Source of the DNA: an uncultured Campylobacter sp.
GTDB taxonomy: Bacteria; Campylobacterota; Campylobacteria; Campylobacterales; Campylobacteraceae
Length of the DNA stretch: 13,557 nt
Direction of reading: 5' to 3'
Assembly (NCBI GenBank): GCA_937990735.1
Contig: CALKQT010000063.1
Location: 1 to 13,557, forward strand
Positions 1 to 5,453 of this stretch are shown piece after piece (position 1 is the first letter of the stretch; each line of letters opens with the position of its first letter). A program made the translations under genes and the position numbers. The notes under the pieces were generated by a model. That model made no database searches and was not told where the DNA came from. It saw only the letters and a program-made list of their open reading frames with translations.

Positions 1-80
1 AAACCGAGCGCTTCGGCAAGTTGAACATGATCTTTCGGTTCAAAATCGAACTCGCGGATTTTGCCGTATTTTTTGACATA
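1..80 (-). pseudogene. serS: Internal fragment of seryl-tRNA synthetase, cut by window edge and by a junction
   Basis: Read on the minus strand from about base 80 to the window edge, this frame gives Tyr-Val-Lys-Lys-Tyr-Gly, then REFDFEPKDHVQLAEALG. The FDFEPKDH block followed by LAEALG resembles the segment of bacterial seryl-tRNA synthetases at the start of the class II catalytic domain, after the coiled-coil arm. The recognition is by eye. Nothing upstream in this frame looks like the SerRS arm: a stop lies at 105-107, and the bases further upstream encode a Cas8b-like protein in another frame. GC content is clearly higher than in the cas8b part. Either serS is truncated here by a rearrangement, with a functional copy elsewhere because the enzyme is essential, or the sequence is chimeric. 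An unrelated protein is possible. Confidence 0.5.
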
Positions 81-748
81 GGAAGACGGTTTATGGATTG
101 CTCTTTAAATTTGTCATCATAATTATCCATAGTAAAAAACTTGACATTCGGATCATACCCGCAAGGTTCTTTTTCTTGGGTAACAATATCTATCTGCTCC
201 TTTAAAAAAGCGTTTCCTTTTTTGTCCTCTATATGAGGCTTTACAAATTCATTAAGATAATTTTGCAAAACTTCCGGCATAAGCTCATAAAAACTTTTGC
301 CATTTATAAGTAAAATCAGAAAATAATCGCCTTGCTTAAAGTCCTTTAACCCAAGCTCATCATTTTTGTAGTTATCTATATAATCAAAAACAATCTTTGC
401 TAAACTATGATTTTGTGGATTTGAATAGATTAAAATGGAATTTTGTAAGGTATGCGAAATAGCTTGGAATTTTTTATATAAATCTTTTTCGTTTTGATAC
501 TCGTAGTTTGGGTATAAATAATATGAATTACTAGTTCCACCTATCTTTTTTGTAAAAAATGTTTTTATGGTGTCTAATGAAGTTCGCGATAGTTTTGGAG
601 CACTAAGAAGCCTCCCGTTCTCAATTTTAAAATCAATAGCCAAAGTTATATGGTCACTATCCTTAAAATTGGAACTTTTAATCATAGCCTTAACATCGTC
701 GTCACTTAACAGATTGCCAATTTTATAGAGTTTATGAGCTAATCCCAT
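81..748 (-). pseudogene. cas8b: Cas8b/Csh1-like type I-B Cascade large subunit, N-terminal part only
   Basis: The frame opens at ATG 748-746 and begins MGLAHKLYKIGNLLSDDDVK. An AAGG ribosome binding site lies at 764-761, 12 bases upstream. It reads as a normal soluble protein for about 215 residues, ending with a GYDPNVKFFTMDNYDD stretch. Type I-B Cas8b (Csh1/TM1802 family) is the PAM-recognising large subunit of Cascade and is usually about 500-650 residues. The assignment rests on overall resemblance and on cas6 lying next to it, not on a catalytic motif. Near 80-105 the reading frame gives way to a SerRS-like frame, so the remaining two thirds and the usual cas7-cas5-cas3 genes are absent from this window. 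The segment is much more AT-rich than the housekeeping genes, as expected for a mobile defence locus. If the junction is real, the product is a dead fragment. Confidence 0.55.
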
Positions 749-760
749 ATTTTATTTTTA

Positions 761-800
761 CCTTAAGTATTTTAGTTAATTTTACGACCATTTTACTTAA
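761..800 (-). promoter_or_regulatory. Possible hairpin over the cas8b ribosome binding site
   Basis: TTAAGTA at 763-769 and TACTTAA at 794-800 are perfect inverted arms with a 24-base loop. On the minus-strand mRNA the second arm overlaps the AAGG ribosome binding site of cas8b (764-761). A fold would partly hide that site. The arms are AT-rich and the loop is long, so the hairpin is weak and may be chance. Confidence 0.25.
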
Positions 801-879
801 ATATTTCTAAAATTATTCTAGATTTGAAATCAGAATAAGATTAAGGCATTAAGAGGCATATTTTATTGTAATTCAAAAA

Positions 880-1017
880 CTAATTGCAATAAGTACTGAA
901 CTCTATCTGCCCCAAATTTATGTCAAATATTTTAACATCTACGATAGGGCTAAAAAATATACATAAAATGCACAATATGTATTTTCCCATGCAATTAAGA
1001 ACCTTTTTGGTTTTCAA
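880..1017 (-). CDS. 45-residue small hydrophobic protein, candidate CreT-like toxin or cas leader peptide
   Basis: On the minus strand a TTG codon at 1017-1015 follows a strong AAGGAG site (1029-1024) at an ideal 6-base spacing, and the frame stays open to TAG at 882-880. The product is 45 residues: a basic start (Met-Lys-Thr-Lys-Lys), a hydrophobic run YILCILCIFF at about residues 13-22, and a more polar tail. An in-frame ATG at 990-988 is an alternative start giving 36 residues. Charged start, single hydrophobic helix and short tail are typical of type I toxin peptides, but no family is recognised. It is the first ORF behind a perfect consensus promoter that carries a guide-like match to the neighbouring small RNA. 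It could instead be a leader peptide for cas8b, or the transcript itself could be an RNA toxin. Confidence 0.45.
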   Translation of the reverse strand: MKTKKVLNCMGKYILCILCIFFSPIVDVKIFDINLGQIEFSTYCN

Positions 1018-1023
1018 ATATAA

Positions 1024-1029
1024 CTCCTT
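1024..1029 (-). promoter_or_regulatory. Strong ribosome binding site of the mini-ORF, within a repeated 12-mer
   Basis: AAGGAG on the minus strand lies 6 bases before TTG 1017 and decides the start of the mini-ORF. Its AAGG forms the end of AAAAGAATAAGG (1037-1026), which is exactly complementary to the 3' part of the plus-strand small RNA (CCTTATTCTTTT at 1189-1200). Pairing would cover the ribosome binding site. Confidence 0.6.
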
Positions 1030-1042
1030 ATTCTTTTACCTC

Positions 1043-1071
1043 ATTATAGCACAAAATAAAATATATGTCAA
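1043..1071 (-). promoter_or_regulatory. Perfect sigma-70 promoter for the mini-ORF and cas8b
   Basis: TTGACA (1071-1066) and TATAAT (1048-1043) are separated by exactly 17 bases on the minus strand, and TG one base before the -10 adds an extended -10. This is an exact consensus, unusual in Campylobacter where -35 boxes are normally poor. Initiation is expected near 1036, giving a leader that begins with AAAAGAATAAGG. No terminator is seen before cas8b, so the promoter probably also drives cas8b. A 16-base match to the small RNA lies at 1076-1091, four bases upstream of the -35 box. A promoter this strong would be expected to need repression. Confidence 0.75.
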
Positions 1072-1075
1072 GTTA

Positions 1076-1091
1076 TATTGTTTTAAAGGTT
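1076..1091 (+). repeat. 16-base direct repeat, copy 1: candidate protospacer of the small RNA guide
   Basis: TATTGTTTTAAAGGTT is identical to 1169-1184 inside the small RNA. Identity begins exactly here: base 1075 (A) differs from 1168 (T), and bases from 1092 differ from 1185 on. The three bases 5' of it on this strand are TTA (1073-1075), in the place where a type I PAM would sit. The -35 box of the minus-strand promoter begins at 1071, so an effector bound here with its PAM-contacting end toward the promoter would cover or touch it. Confidence 0.7.
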
Positions 1092-1100
1092 TATGTGCCC

Positions 1101-1129
1101 TTTTATTTTGATAAAAATCGTGTTATAAT
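1101..1129 (+). promoter_or_regulatory. Extended -10 promoter of the small RNA
   Basis: TGTTATAAT (1121-1129) is an extended -10 box with a perfect TATAAT at 1124-1129. The upstream stretch is T-rich (TTTTATTTTG at 1101-1110) with no clear -35 box, the usual form of a Campylobacter sigma-70 promoter. Initiation is expected near 1136. It faces away from the minus-strand promoter, so the two transcripts diverge. Confidence 0.65.
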
Positions 1130-1136
1130 GTAGATC

Positions 1137-1148
1137 AAAGAATAAGGT
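1137..1148 (+). repeat. Left arm of a perfect 12-bp inverted repeat spanning the small RNA
   Basis: AAAGAATAAGGT here and ACCTTATTCTTT at 1188-1199 are perfect reverse complements 39 bases apart, so the 5' and 3' ends of the small RNA could pair. The core AAAGAATAAGG also begins the divergent minus-strand leader (1036-1026) and ends cas6 (1199-1189, minus), so three copies lie within 175 bases. Confidence 0.75.
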
Positions 1149-1168
1149 TTCCCGTTGGGATTTAAAAT

Positions 1169-1184
1169 TATTGTTTTAAAGGTT
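1169..1184 (+). repeat. 16-base direct repeat, copy 2: guide segment of the small RNA
   Basis: This copy of TATTGTTTTAAAGGTT starts directly after the TTTAAAAT handle-like octamer. Its partner is at 1076-1091, 93 bases upstream. In type I systems the PAM-proximal bases of the spacer are the seed, and the whole seed region would be matched here. Confidence 0.7.
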
Positions 1185-1201
1185 GCGACCTTATTCTTTT
1201 T
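1179..1201 (+). terminator. Intrinsic terminator of the small RNA
   Basis: AAGGT-TGCG-ACCTT (1179-1192) is a 5-bp stem with a tetraloop, followed by ATTCTTTTT (1193-1201). The stem is short but the U-tract is good. The same U-tract contains the antisense of the cas6 stop codon. The 3' arm competes with the longer 12-bp pairing to the RNA's 5' end. Confidence 0.45.
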
Positions 1202-1877
1202 GCTTTACAACCTCCAAAACCCCTACTCCGTAGTTCATGCACCCGCTTCCAACGCCCGTGCCAAGGATCAAATTTATTAGTTCTGCATTAGCTACAATTT
1301 TCCATCTTGCTTGCCACGCATATACCGGCTCGCGGTTGTTGCCGTAATAGAATTTCACAGACTCACCCGGCTTTTGCCACAATAAATTTAACTCCATTTC
1401 GCCATCATATTTTCGCCCCATAATCGTTTCAAATCGCTGTAAAATATTCGTCTTCATCATCTCTAAATGCCTGCTATCTTGTGGCTGCAAATAGACCTTA
1501 TGTCCCAAAAGCCCGCTTACTGCGCACGCCACGTAGCCTTGCACAATAGCTTCGTTCTCGCAAATTTTATGATTTTTCGCTTCGACGGTAGTTTGCGTAA
1601 ATAGAATTTCACCCAAGCTTAGCCCGTCTTTTAGCACTGCTAGCGCGATTTTACGTTCAAACTCCGGCTCGCATGAAGCAAATCGCACGCGCAAGTCCTC
1701 TCCTCGCAAGATAAAATCAAACACCGTGCGTTTAAAAATTTTACCGCTTGATTCGTGCCTATATCCTACGTGCTCTGAAGCCGGCAGATAGCGATAAAGA
1801 AAGCCCTGAATCAGCTGCGAGAGAGATTTTGTGATTTTTAGATTTTTAGTTGGTAATTTTGCGTTGATGATTAGCAT
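1191..1877 (-). CDS. cas6: CRISPR-associated endoribonuclease Cas6 (type I-B)
   Basis: Cas6 cuts the CRISPR precursor RNA within each repeat and leaves the 8-base 5' handle on mature crRNAs. The 228-residue product has the two Cas6 hallmarks: histidines 36 and 41 early in the first ferredoxin-like fold (HVGYRHESSG), in the usual catalytic area, and the C-terminal glycine-rich loop GTGVGSGCMNYGVGVLEV at 206-223. Length fits the family (about 220-260). ATG 1877 is chosen over the in-frame ATG at 1910 because AAAGGAG lies 5 bases upstream of it and because 1910 falls inside the glyS terminator hairpin. No promoter is visible between that terminator and the start, so expression may rely on read-through. 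Its last codons overlap the 3' end of the small RNA in antisense. It is separated from cas8b by 442 bases, a layout known from CreTA loci. Confidence 0.85.
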   Translation of the reverse strand: MLIINAKLPTKNLKITKSLSQLIQGFLYRYLPASEHVGYRHESSGKIFKRTVFDFILRGEDLRVRFASCEPEFERKIALAVLKDGLSLGEILFTQTTVEAKNHKICENEAIVQGYVACAVSGLLGHKVYLQPQDSRHLEMMKTNILQRFETIMGRKYDGEMELNLLWQKPGESVKFYYGNNREPVYAWQARWKIVANAELINLILGTGVGSGCMNYGVGVLEVVKQKE

Positions 1878-1896
1878 TTGCGCTCCTTTGCGCGGT

Positions 1897-1933
1897 AAAA
1901 TTTTGCCCAAGGTTCGTGCAAACCTTGGGCAAA
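1897..1933 (-). terminator. Hairpin terminator after glyS, just upstream of cas6
   Basis: TTTGCCCAAGGTT (1902-1914) and AACCTTGGGCAAA (1921-1933) form a perfect 13-bp stem with a 6-base loop. On the minus strand it is followed by ATTTT, so it ends glyS transcripts (glyS stop at 1950). It lies only 20 bases before the cas6 start codon and may act as an attenuator for cas6. Confidence 0.75.
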
Positions 1934-1949
1934 TGAGCTCTAAGTGAAA

Positions 1950-3977
1950 TTAAAATCCTATCTCTTTGATATCGGCAAACTGCAAAAACGCGCGATAAAT
2001 TTGTCCGATATTTGCGATACGATTTGCGCGTATCGCGGCATCCTGAACGTTTATCATTACGTTATCGAAAAAATTATCAATCACGCCTTTAAGCCCAAAT
2101 AGCGAGCGCAGATACCCACTCACGTCGTTTTCGTTGAGCTTAATCGCCCTGAACGCCGCATTTAGCGCGCGCTCAGCGTCGTGTTCGAATAGGTTTTCGT
2201 CCACCGCGCCTATTTTTTCGTCCTTGATGATATTGGCTAGGCGCTTAAAAGTCGCGAAATTTTCCCCGAAATCCGCTGCTGCTGCGATCTCGCCCAGCGC
2301 CTTTATGGCCTTGCTTAGTAGTAATAGATCGTTTTCGCCGCTTGCGATGCACGCCTTGATCACGGACGGATTTATCTCGTCAAAAATTCCGTATAACCTA
2401 TCTTTTATAAAATCCAGCAGCTTAGAAATGTCAAATTTCTTATAATTTGGCGCCAGCTTTTGCGCCAGCGCATTCGCATCAAAACTTAATCCTTGATTTA
2501 GTAAAATTTTAATTAGCCCCGTAGCTGCGCGGCGAAGCGCATACGGATCTTTATTGCCGCTTGGAACTTTATCGATACTAAAAAGCCCCAGGAGCGTTTC
2601 AAATTTCATCGCCACAGCGATTACGCTACTAAATACACCGCTTGGCAGCTCGCTATCCTCGCCGCTAGGCAGATACTGCTCGCGTATCGCGCGACATACA
2701 TGCTCTGCTAGTCCAGCGTGTGCGGCATAGTAGCTGCCCATAATGCCTTGAAGCTCGCTAAATTCGCCCACCATCGTGCTGCTAAGATCTGCTTTGCTAA
2801 ACATTACGGCATTTTCCACATCCCGCGCAAAGTCCCTTTTGCCGATCTCCGCCTCAATCTGCGTAGCATAATCCGCGCTCAGTGCCCTTGCTACCGCTAG
2901 CTCGCGCACTTGCTTATCATAAACTGAGCCAAGGGCTTGCATATAGGAAATTTGCTTAAGTTTTTCAGGGCTAAATTCCGCTTGCAAATCGCTTTTCCAA
3001 AAAAACATAGCATCGCTTAGGCGCGCGCGTAAAACTTTTTCATTGCCGCGTATCACTAGCTCGTCATCATCGGTGATCGCATTACTAACGACAACGAAGT
3101 GATTGCTTAAGTTTTTACCCTCGAAAACGGGAAAATAGCGCTGATTCTCCTTCATCGAAGTGATAATGACCTCTTTTGGCACGCTTAAAAAATCTCGCTC
3201 AAAGCTGCCTAGCAGCGCAGTCGGGTACTCGGTGATCGCCGTTACTTCATCCAGCAATGCAGGATCGACCTCAATCTTAAAGCCATGATTTTTTTCGAGA
3301 TTTGCAAACTCGCTTAGAATTTTATCTTTTCTTTTTTGCTCGCTTAAAATTACTCCGTTACGCTCCAGCAATGCGAAATAATCTGCAGCGTCTTTAAATT
3401 TAATCGCTTCGTAGCCAAATTTTCGGTGCGGAAAAAATGCAGCCGCGCTTCGCACGCCATAAATTTCAAAATCTACGTTTTCTCCGCCCAAAACGCAGGC
3501 TATACTTCTTATCGGACGAATAAACTCAAACTCACCGCTACCCCAGCGCATCGTGCGTCCAAAATTTAGTGATCGCAAAAACTCCTCTATCATTTCACCT
3601 AGAATTTCACGACTATCACGCCTCTTTTGCACCGCAGCGTGGTAGAGCACCTCTTTGCCACCTATCTGCCGAAATTCCAGCTCGCTTTCGCTTATGCCGC
3701 ATTTTTTAGCAAAACTTAGCGCCGCAGGGCTCCACGCGCCGTCTTTGAGCGCGACGGATTTTGGCGCGCCCGTGCTTACGATCTGCGCATCATCGCCGCG
3801 TTGCGGAAAATCCTCGTGAAATAGCACGAATCTACGCGGGCTAAATTCGAAGCGAAAGTCGCTATTTATGCGGTTAGCCTCAAGCACCGCGCGCCATTTT
3901 GGCGCGATATTCGCACGCTCTTTTAAAAACGGGATCGCAGGCAGCTCCTCGACCCCAATCTCAATGAGTAGTTCCAT
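1950..3977 (-). CDS. glyS: Glycine-tRNA ligase beta subunit
   Basis: This is the beta chain of the alpha2-beta2 glycyl-tRNA synthetase, which recognises tRNA(Gly) while the alpha chain (glyQ, not in the window) activates glycine. The 675-residue product fits the family length. It starts with the diagnostic MELLIEIGVEELPA. It carries the conserved GNEKVLRARLSDAMFFW block, the ELQGIMGSYYA segment, the nearly invariant KDPYALRRAATG block at about 485-500, and a C-terminal VDNFFDNVMINVQD motif of the anticodon-binding part. ATG 3977 is preferred to the in-frame ATG at 4010 because the protein family begins there and AAGGA lies 5 bases before it. It overlaps the end of the small membrane protein gene by 17 bases, so it is probably co-translated with the genes upstream. 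Confidence 0.95.
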   Translation of the reverse strand: MELLIEIGVEELPAIPFLKERANIAPKWRAVLEANRINSDFRFEFSPRRFVLFHEDFPQRGDDAQIVSTGAPKSVALKDGAWSPAALSFAKKCGISESELEFRQIGGKEVLYHAAVQKRRDSREILGEMIEEFLRSLNFGRTMRWGSGEFEFIRPIRSIACVLGGENVDFEIYGVRSAAAFFPHRKFGYEAIKFKDAADYFALLERNGVILSEQKRKDKILSEFANLEKNHGFKIEVDPALLDEVTAITEYPTALLGSFERDFLSVPKEVIITSMKENQRYFPVFEGKNLSNHFVVVSNAITDDDELVIRGNEKVLRARLSDAMFFWKSDLQAEFSPEKLKQISYMQALGSVYDKQVRELAVARALSADYATQIEAEIGKRDFARDVENAVMFSKADLSSTMVGEFSELQGIMGSYYAAHAGLAEHVCRAIREQYLPSGEDSELPSGVFSSVIAVAMKFETLLGLFSIDKVPSGNKDPYALRRAATGLIKILLNQGLSFDANALAQKLAPNYKKFDISKLLDFIKDRLYGIFDEINPSVIKACIASGENDLLLLSKAIKALGEIAAAADFGENFATFKRLANIIKDEKIGAVDENLFEHDAERALNAAFRAIKLNENDVSGYLRSLFGLKGVIDNFFDNVMINVQDAAIRANRIANIGQIYRAFLQFADIKEIGF

Positions 3978-4095
3978 CTTTATCCTTTTTTCGTTGATTT
4001 CGTTTTTCATTTTTCTCCATCATTTCGCGGTTAAATCCTACGATCATAAATATCATAAAAAGCACGAAAAGTGCGGTTATAACGGCGTGTATCAT
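3961..4095 (-). CDS. 44-residue small membrane protein between the nuclease gene and glyS
   Basis: An ATG at 4095 shares an ATGA overlap with the nuclease stop codon, and the frame ends at TGA 3963-3961 inside the glyS start region. The product has one hydrophobic segment at about residues 4-21 (AVITALFVLFMIFMIVGF) followed by a very basic and acidic tail (KNEKRNQRKKDKD), the shape of a single-pass inner-membrane protein with a charged cytoplasmic tail. No strong ribosome binding site is seen, so translation by re-initiation through the ATGA overlap is likely. It fills exactly the space between its neighbours, and overlapping stops and starts on both sides argue that it is a real gene. No family or function is recognised. 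Confidence 0.6.
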   Translation of the reverse strand: MIHAVITALFVLFMIFMIVGFNREMMEKNEKRNQRKKDKDGTTH

Positions 4096-5453
4096 TCTAC
4101 TATAAATTCCTTTTGCCCTTTATAAATCGTAAAATAGGCATTTTTAAATTCTAAATTTTTGCCGTTTTGCACAGGAGCGCTTTTGCGAAAAATTCTAAAC
4201 TCGCCCGCGCCTTTTAGATCAATTATGCCGTCTTTAACGTCGCCTTTGATCGTGCTTATCACATCTCCTGCGCGCAGCTGCCGCACTGATGCGCTAGGCA
4301 AAACGTATGGCGCTATAGAGCCTACGTTGCCGTTTCTAGCTACGATCTCAAAATCGTCGATCTCAAAGCTTTGCTTATAAAATTTCGTCTTTTTTACTAG
4401 TAAATCGAGTTTGTCGCCTAACTGCAGCCCGCTGCCGCCATAGACAAAAACTCCGCTTCCATCTTGGGAGATCGCAAAGCCATGGCGGTTTGCAAAGCTC
4501 ACGACTGCGCCTTTTATCAGCACAGGCTCGCTTATAATGCGCCCGTAAAGTCCCTCTATCGTGACGGTCTTTGCGGCACTAGCGGTATTTCTAGCTAAAA
4601 ATTCTTGCTTTTTCGGCATAGATTTTAAAGCGCCTTCGTTCGTCAGAATGAAGCTAATCGGAAAATGATCGGAAGCGGTAGAGGATTTAGCAACCGCGAA
4701 GCTGTCCTTTTTATATCCCGGCTCGCTACTAAAAAAATCGTCGCTAAGTAAGATATGATCGAGCACCGCACCGCTTTCGTGAGACTCACAAGAGCCAAAA
4801 TGCTTTAACTGCGAGCAGGGATGCAGCGCCCACAAATCACTAAATCCATCGCGCTCGATAAACTCGTTTAGTAAAGAATTTCGCCCAAAATTCGTATTAA
4901 AATCTCCCGCTACGATAGCGCGTTGGTGCCCTTGCAAAACCTCGCGTAAAAAGGCGAAATTGCGCTTGCGCTCGCTAAGCGGATTGCGTGCAGAGAGCAT
5001 GTGCACGACATAAAAGCTAAAATCAGCGCCGCCAAGCGCAAAATCAGCGCGCAAAATATCTCGTGTTTTAAGCTCTGTCGGGCGGTAGGTTTTTTGAAAT
5101 TTTATCGGAATGCGCGACATCACTGCCACACCCGCAGGTGCAGTCTGTGCGCGCGAAAAAGCGTAGAATTTATAGCCTGCCTTCTGCGCAAGCGCTTTTA
5201 GCACGGCTTCGTTTTCGATCTCTTGCAGCCCCAAAATATCGGCATTAAGCGCGCTTATCTCATCCGCTACCTTTTGCAGCTTGCGCTCGTATTTTTGCTC
5301 GCTCCATGAGCCGCGCCCGATCTCAAAATCCGCGTACTCCGTGCCGTCGTCCTTGCCATCGAATAAATTTTGCACGTTAAACGATGCGATTTTCAGCTCC
5401 GCCGCACTCGCGCCGCAGAAAAACATCGCAAAAAGTAGCACTAAAACTCGCAA
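4092..5453 (-). CDS. Secreted endonuclease/exonuclease/phosphatase (EEP) family nuclease with OB-like C-terminal domain
   Basis: The 453-residue product starts with a signal peptide (MRVLVLLFAMFFCGASAA), followed by a DNase I-like EEP domain at about 20-270. The catalytic set is visible: Asn26 in SFNVQNLF, Glu78 in LGLQEIE, His151, Asp184 and Asn186 in GDFN, and Asp262-His263 in SDH. Residues about 295-372 (from TVTIEGLYG on) look like the OB-fold nucleic-acid-binding domain found in extracellular nucleases such as the YhcR and ExeM types. It probably degrades extracellular or periplasmic DNA or RNA for nutrition, biofilm turnover or limiting uptake. The start is TTG, set by AGGAG 6 bases upstream, and it overlaps trmL by 13 bases. 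A phosphodiesterase acting on another substrate cannot be excluded. Confidence 0.8.
   Translation of the reverse strand: MRVLVLLFAMFFCGASAAELKIASFNVQNLFDGKDDGTEYADFEIGRGSWSEQKYERKLQKVADEISALNADILGLQEIENEAVLKALAQKAGYKFYAFSRAQTAPAGVAVMSRIPIKFQKTYRPTELKTRDILRADFALGGADFSFYVVHMLSARNPLSERKRNFAFLREVLQGHQRAIVAGDFNTNFGRNSLLNEFIERDGFSDLWALHPCSQLKHFGSCESHESGAVLDHILLSDDFFSSEPGYKKDSFAVAKSSTASDHFPISFILTNEGALKSMPKKQEFLARNTASAAKTVTIEGLYGRIISEPVLIKGAVVSFANRHGFAISQDGSGVFVYGGSGLQLGDKLDLLVKKTKFYKQSFEIDDFEIVARNGNVGSIAPYVLPSASVRQLRAGDVISTIKGDVKDGIIDLKGAGEFRIFRKSAPVQNGKNLEFKNAYFTIYKGQKEFIVE

Larger units (their letters stand above)
1136..1201 (+). ncRNA. CRISPR-guide-like small RNA (candidate CreA or CreR) between cas6 and cas8b
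   Basis: A transcript of about 65 bases is predicted between the promoter at 1121-1129 and the terminator at 1179-1201. In order it holds the start AAAGAATAAGGT (1137-1148), a small hairpin TCCC-GTT-GGGA (1150-1160), eight bases TTTAAAAT (1161-1168), then TATTGTTTTAAAGGTT (1169-1184). A Cas6 product has exactly this order: repeat hairpin, 8-base 5' handle, spacer. The 16 bases after the handle equal DNA beside the minus-strand promoter. CreA antitoxin RNAs are degenerate mini-CRISPRs that guide Cascade to the creT promoter and, in Haloarcula hispanica, sit between cas6 and cas8b. CreR RNAs similarly repress cas promoters. Assignment is inferred from sequence only, because no array is present to give the true repeat. 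The 3' end overlaps the last bases of cas6 in antisense. Confidence 0.55.

Noticed and set aside
920..1111. Plus-strand 63-codon ORF in the cas6-cas8b spacer
   Set aside because: No ribosome binding site. It runs antisense through the minus-strand promoter and mini-ORF, and its composition is that of AT-rich spacer.
1150..1190. Minus-strand reading of the guide (repeat ending in CGGGAAAC, spacer CTTATTCTTT)
   Set aside because: This orientation also gives a 10-base match at 1027-1036, but the hairpin would leave too short a handle, and the plus-strand promoter and terminator fit the other orientation better.
1137..1199. A CRISPR array remnant with regular repeats and spacers
   Set aside because: Only one repeat-like hairpin is present and the 16-mer copies are not spaced as repeats; no array can be called here.
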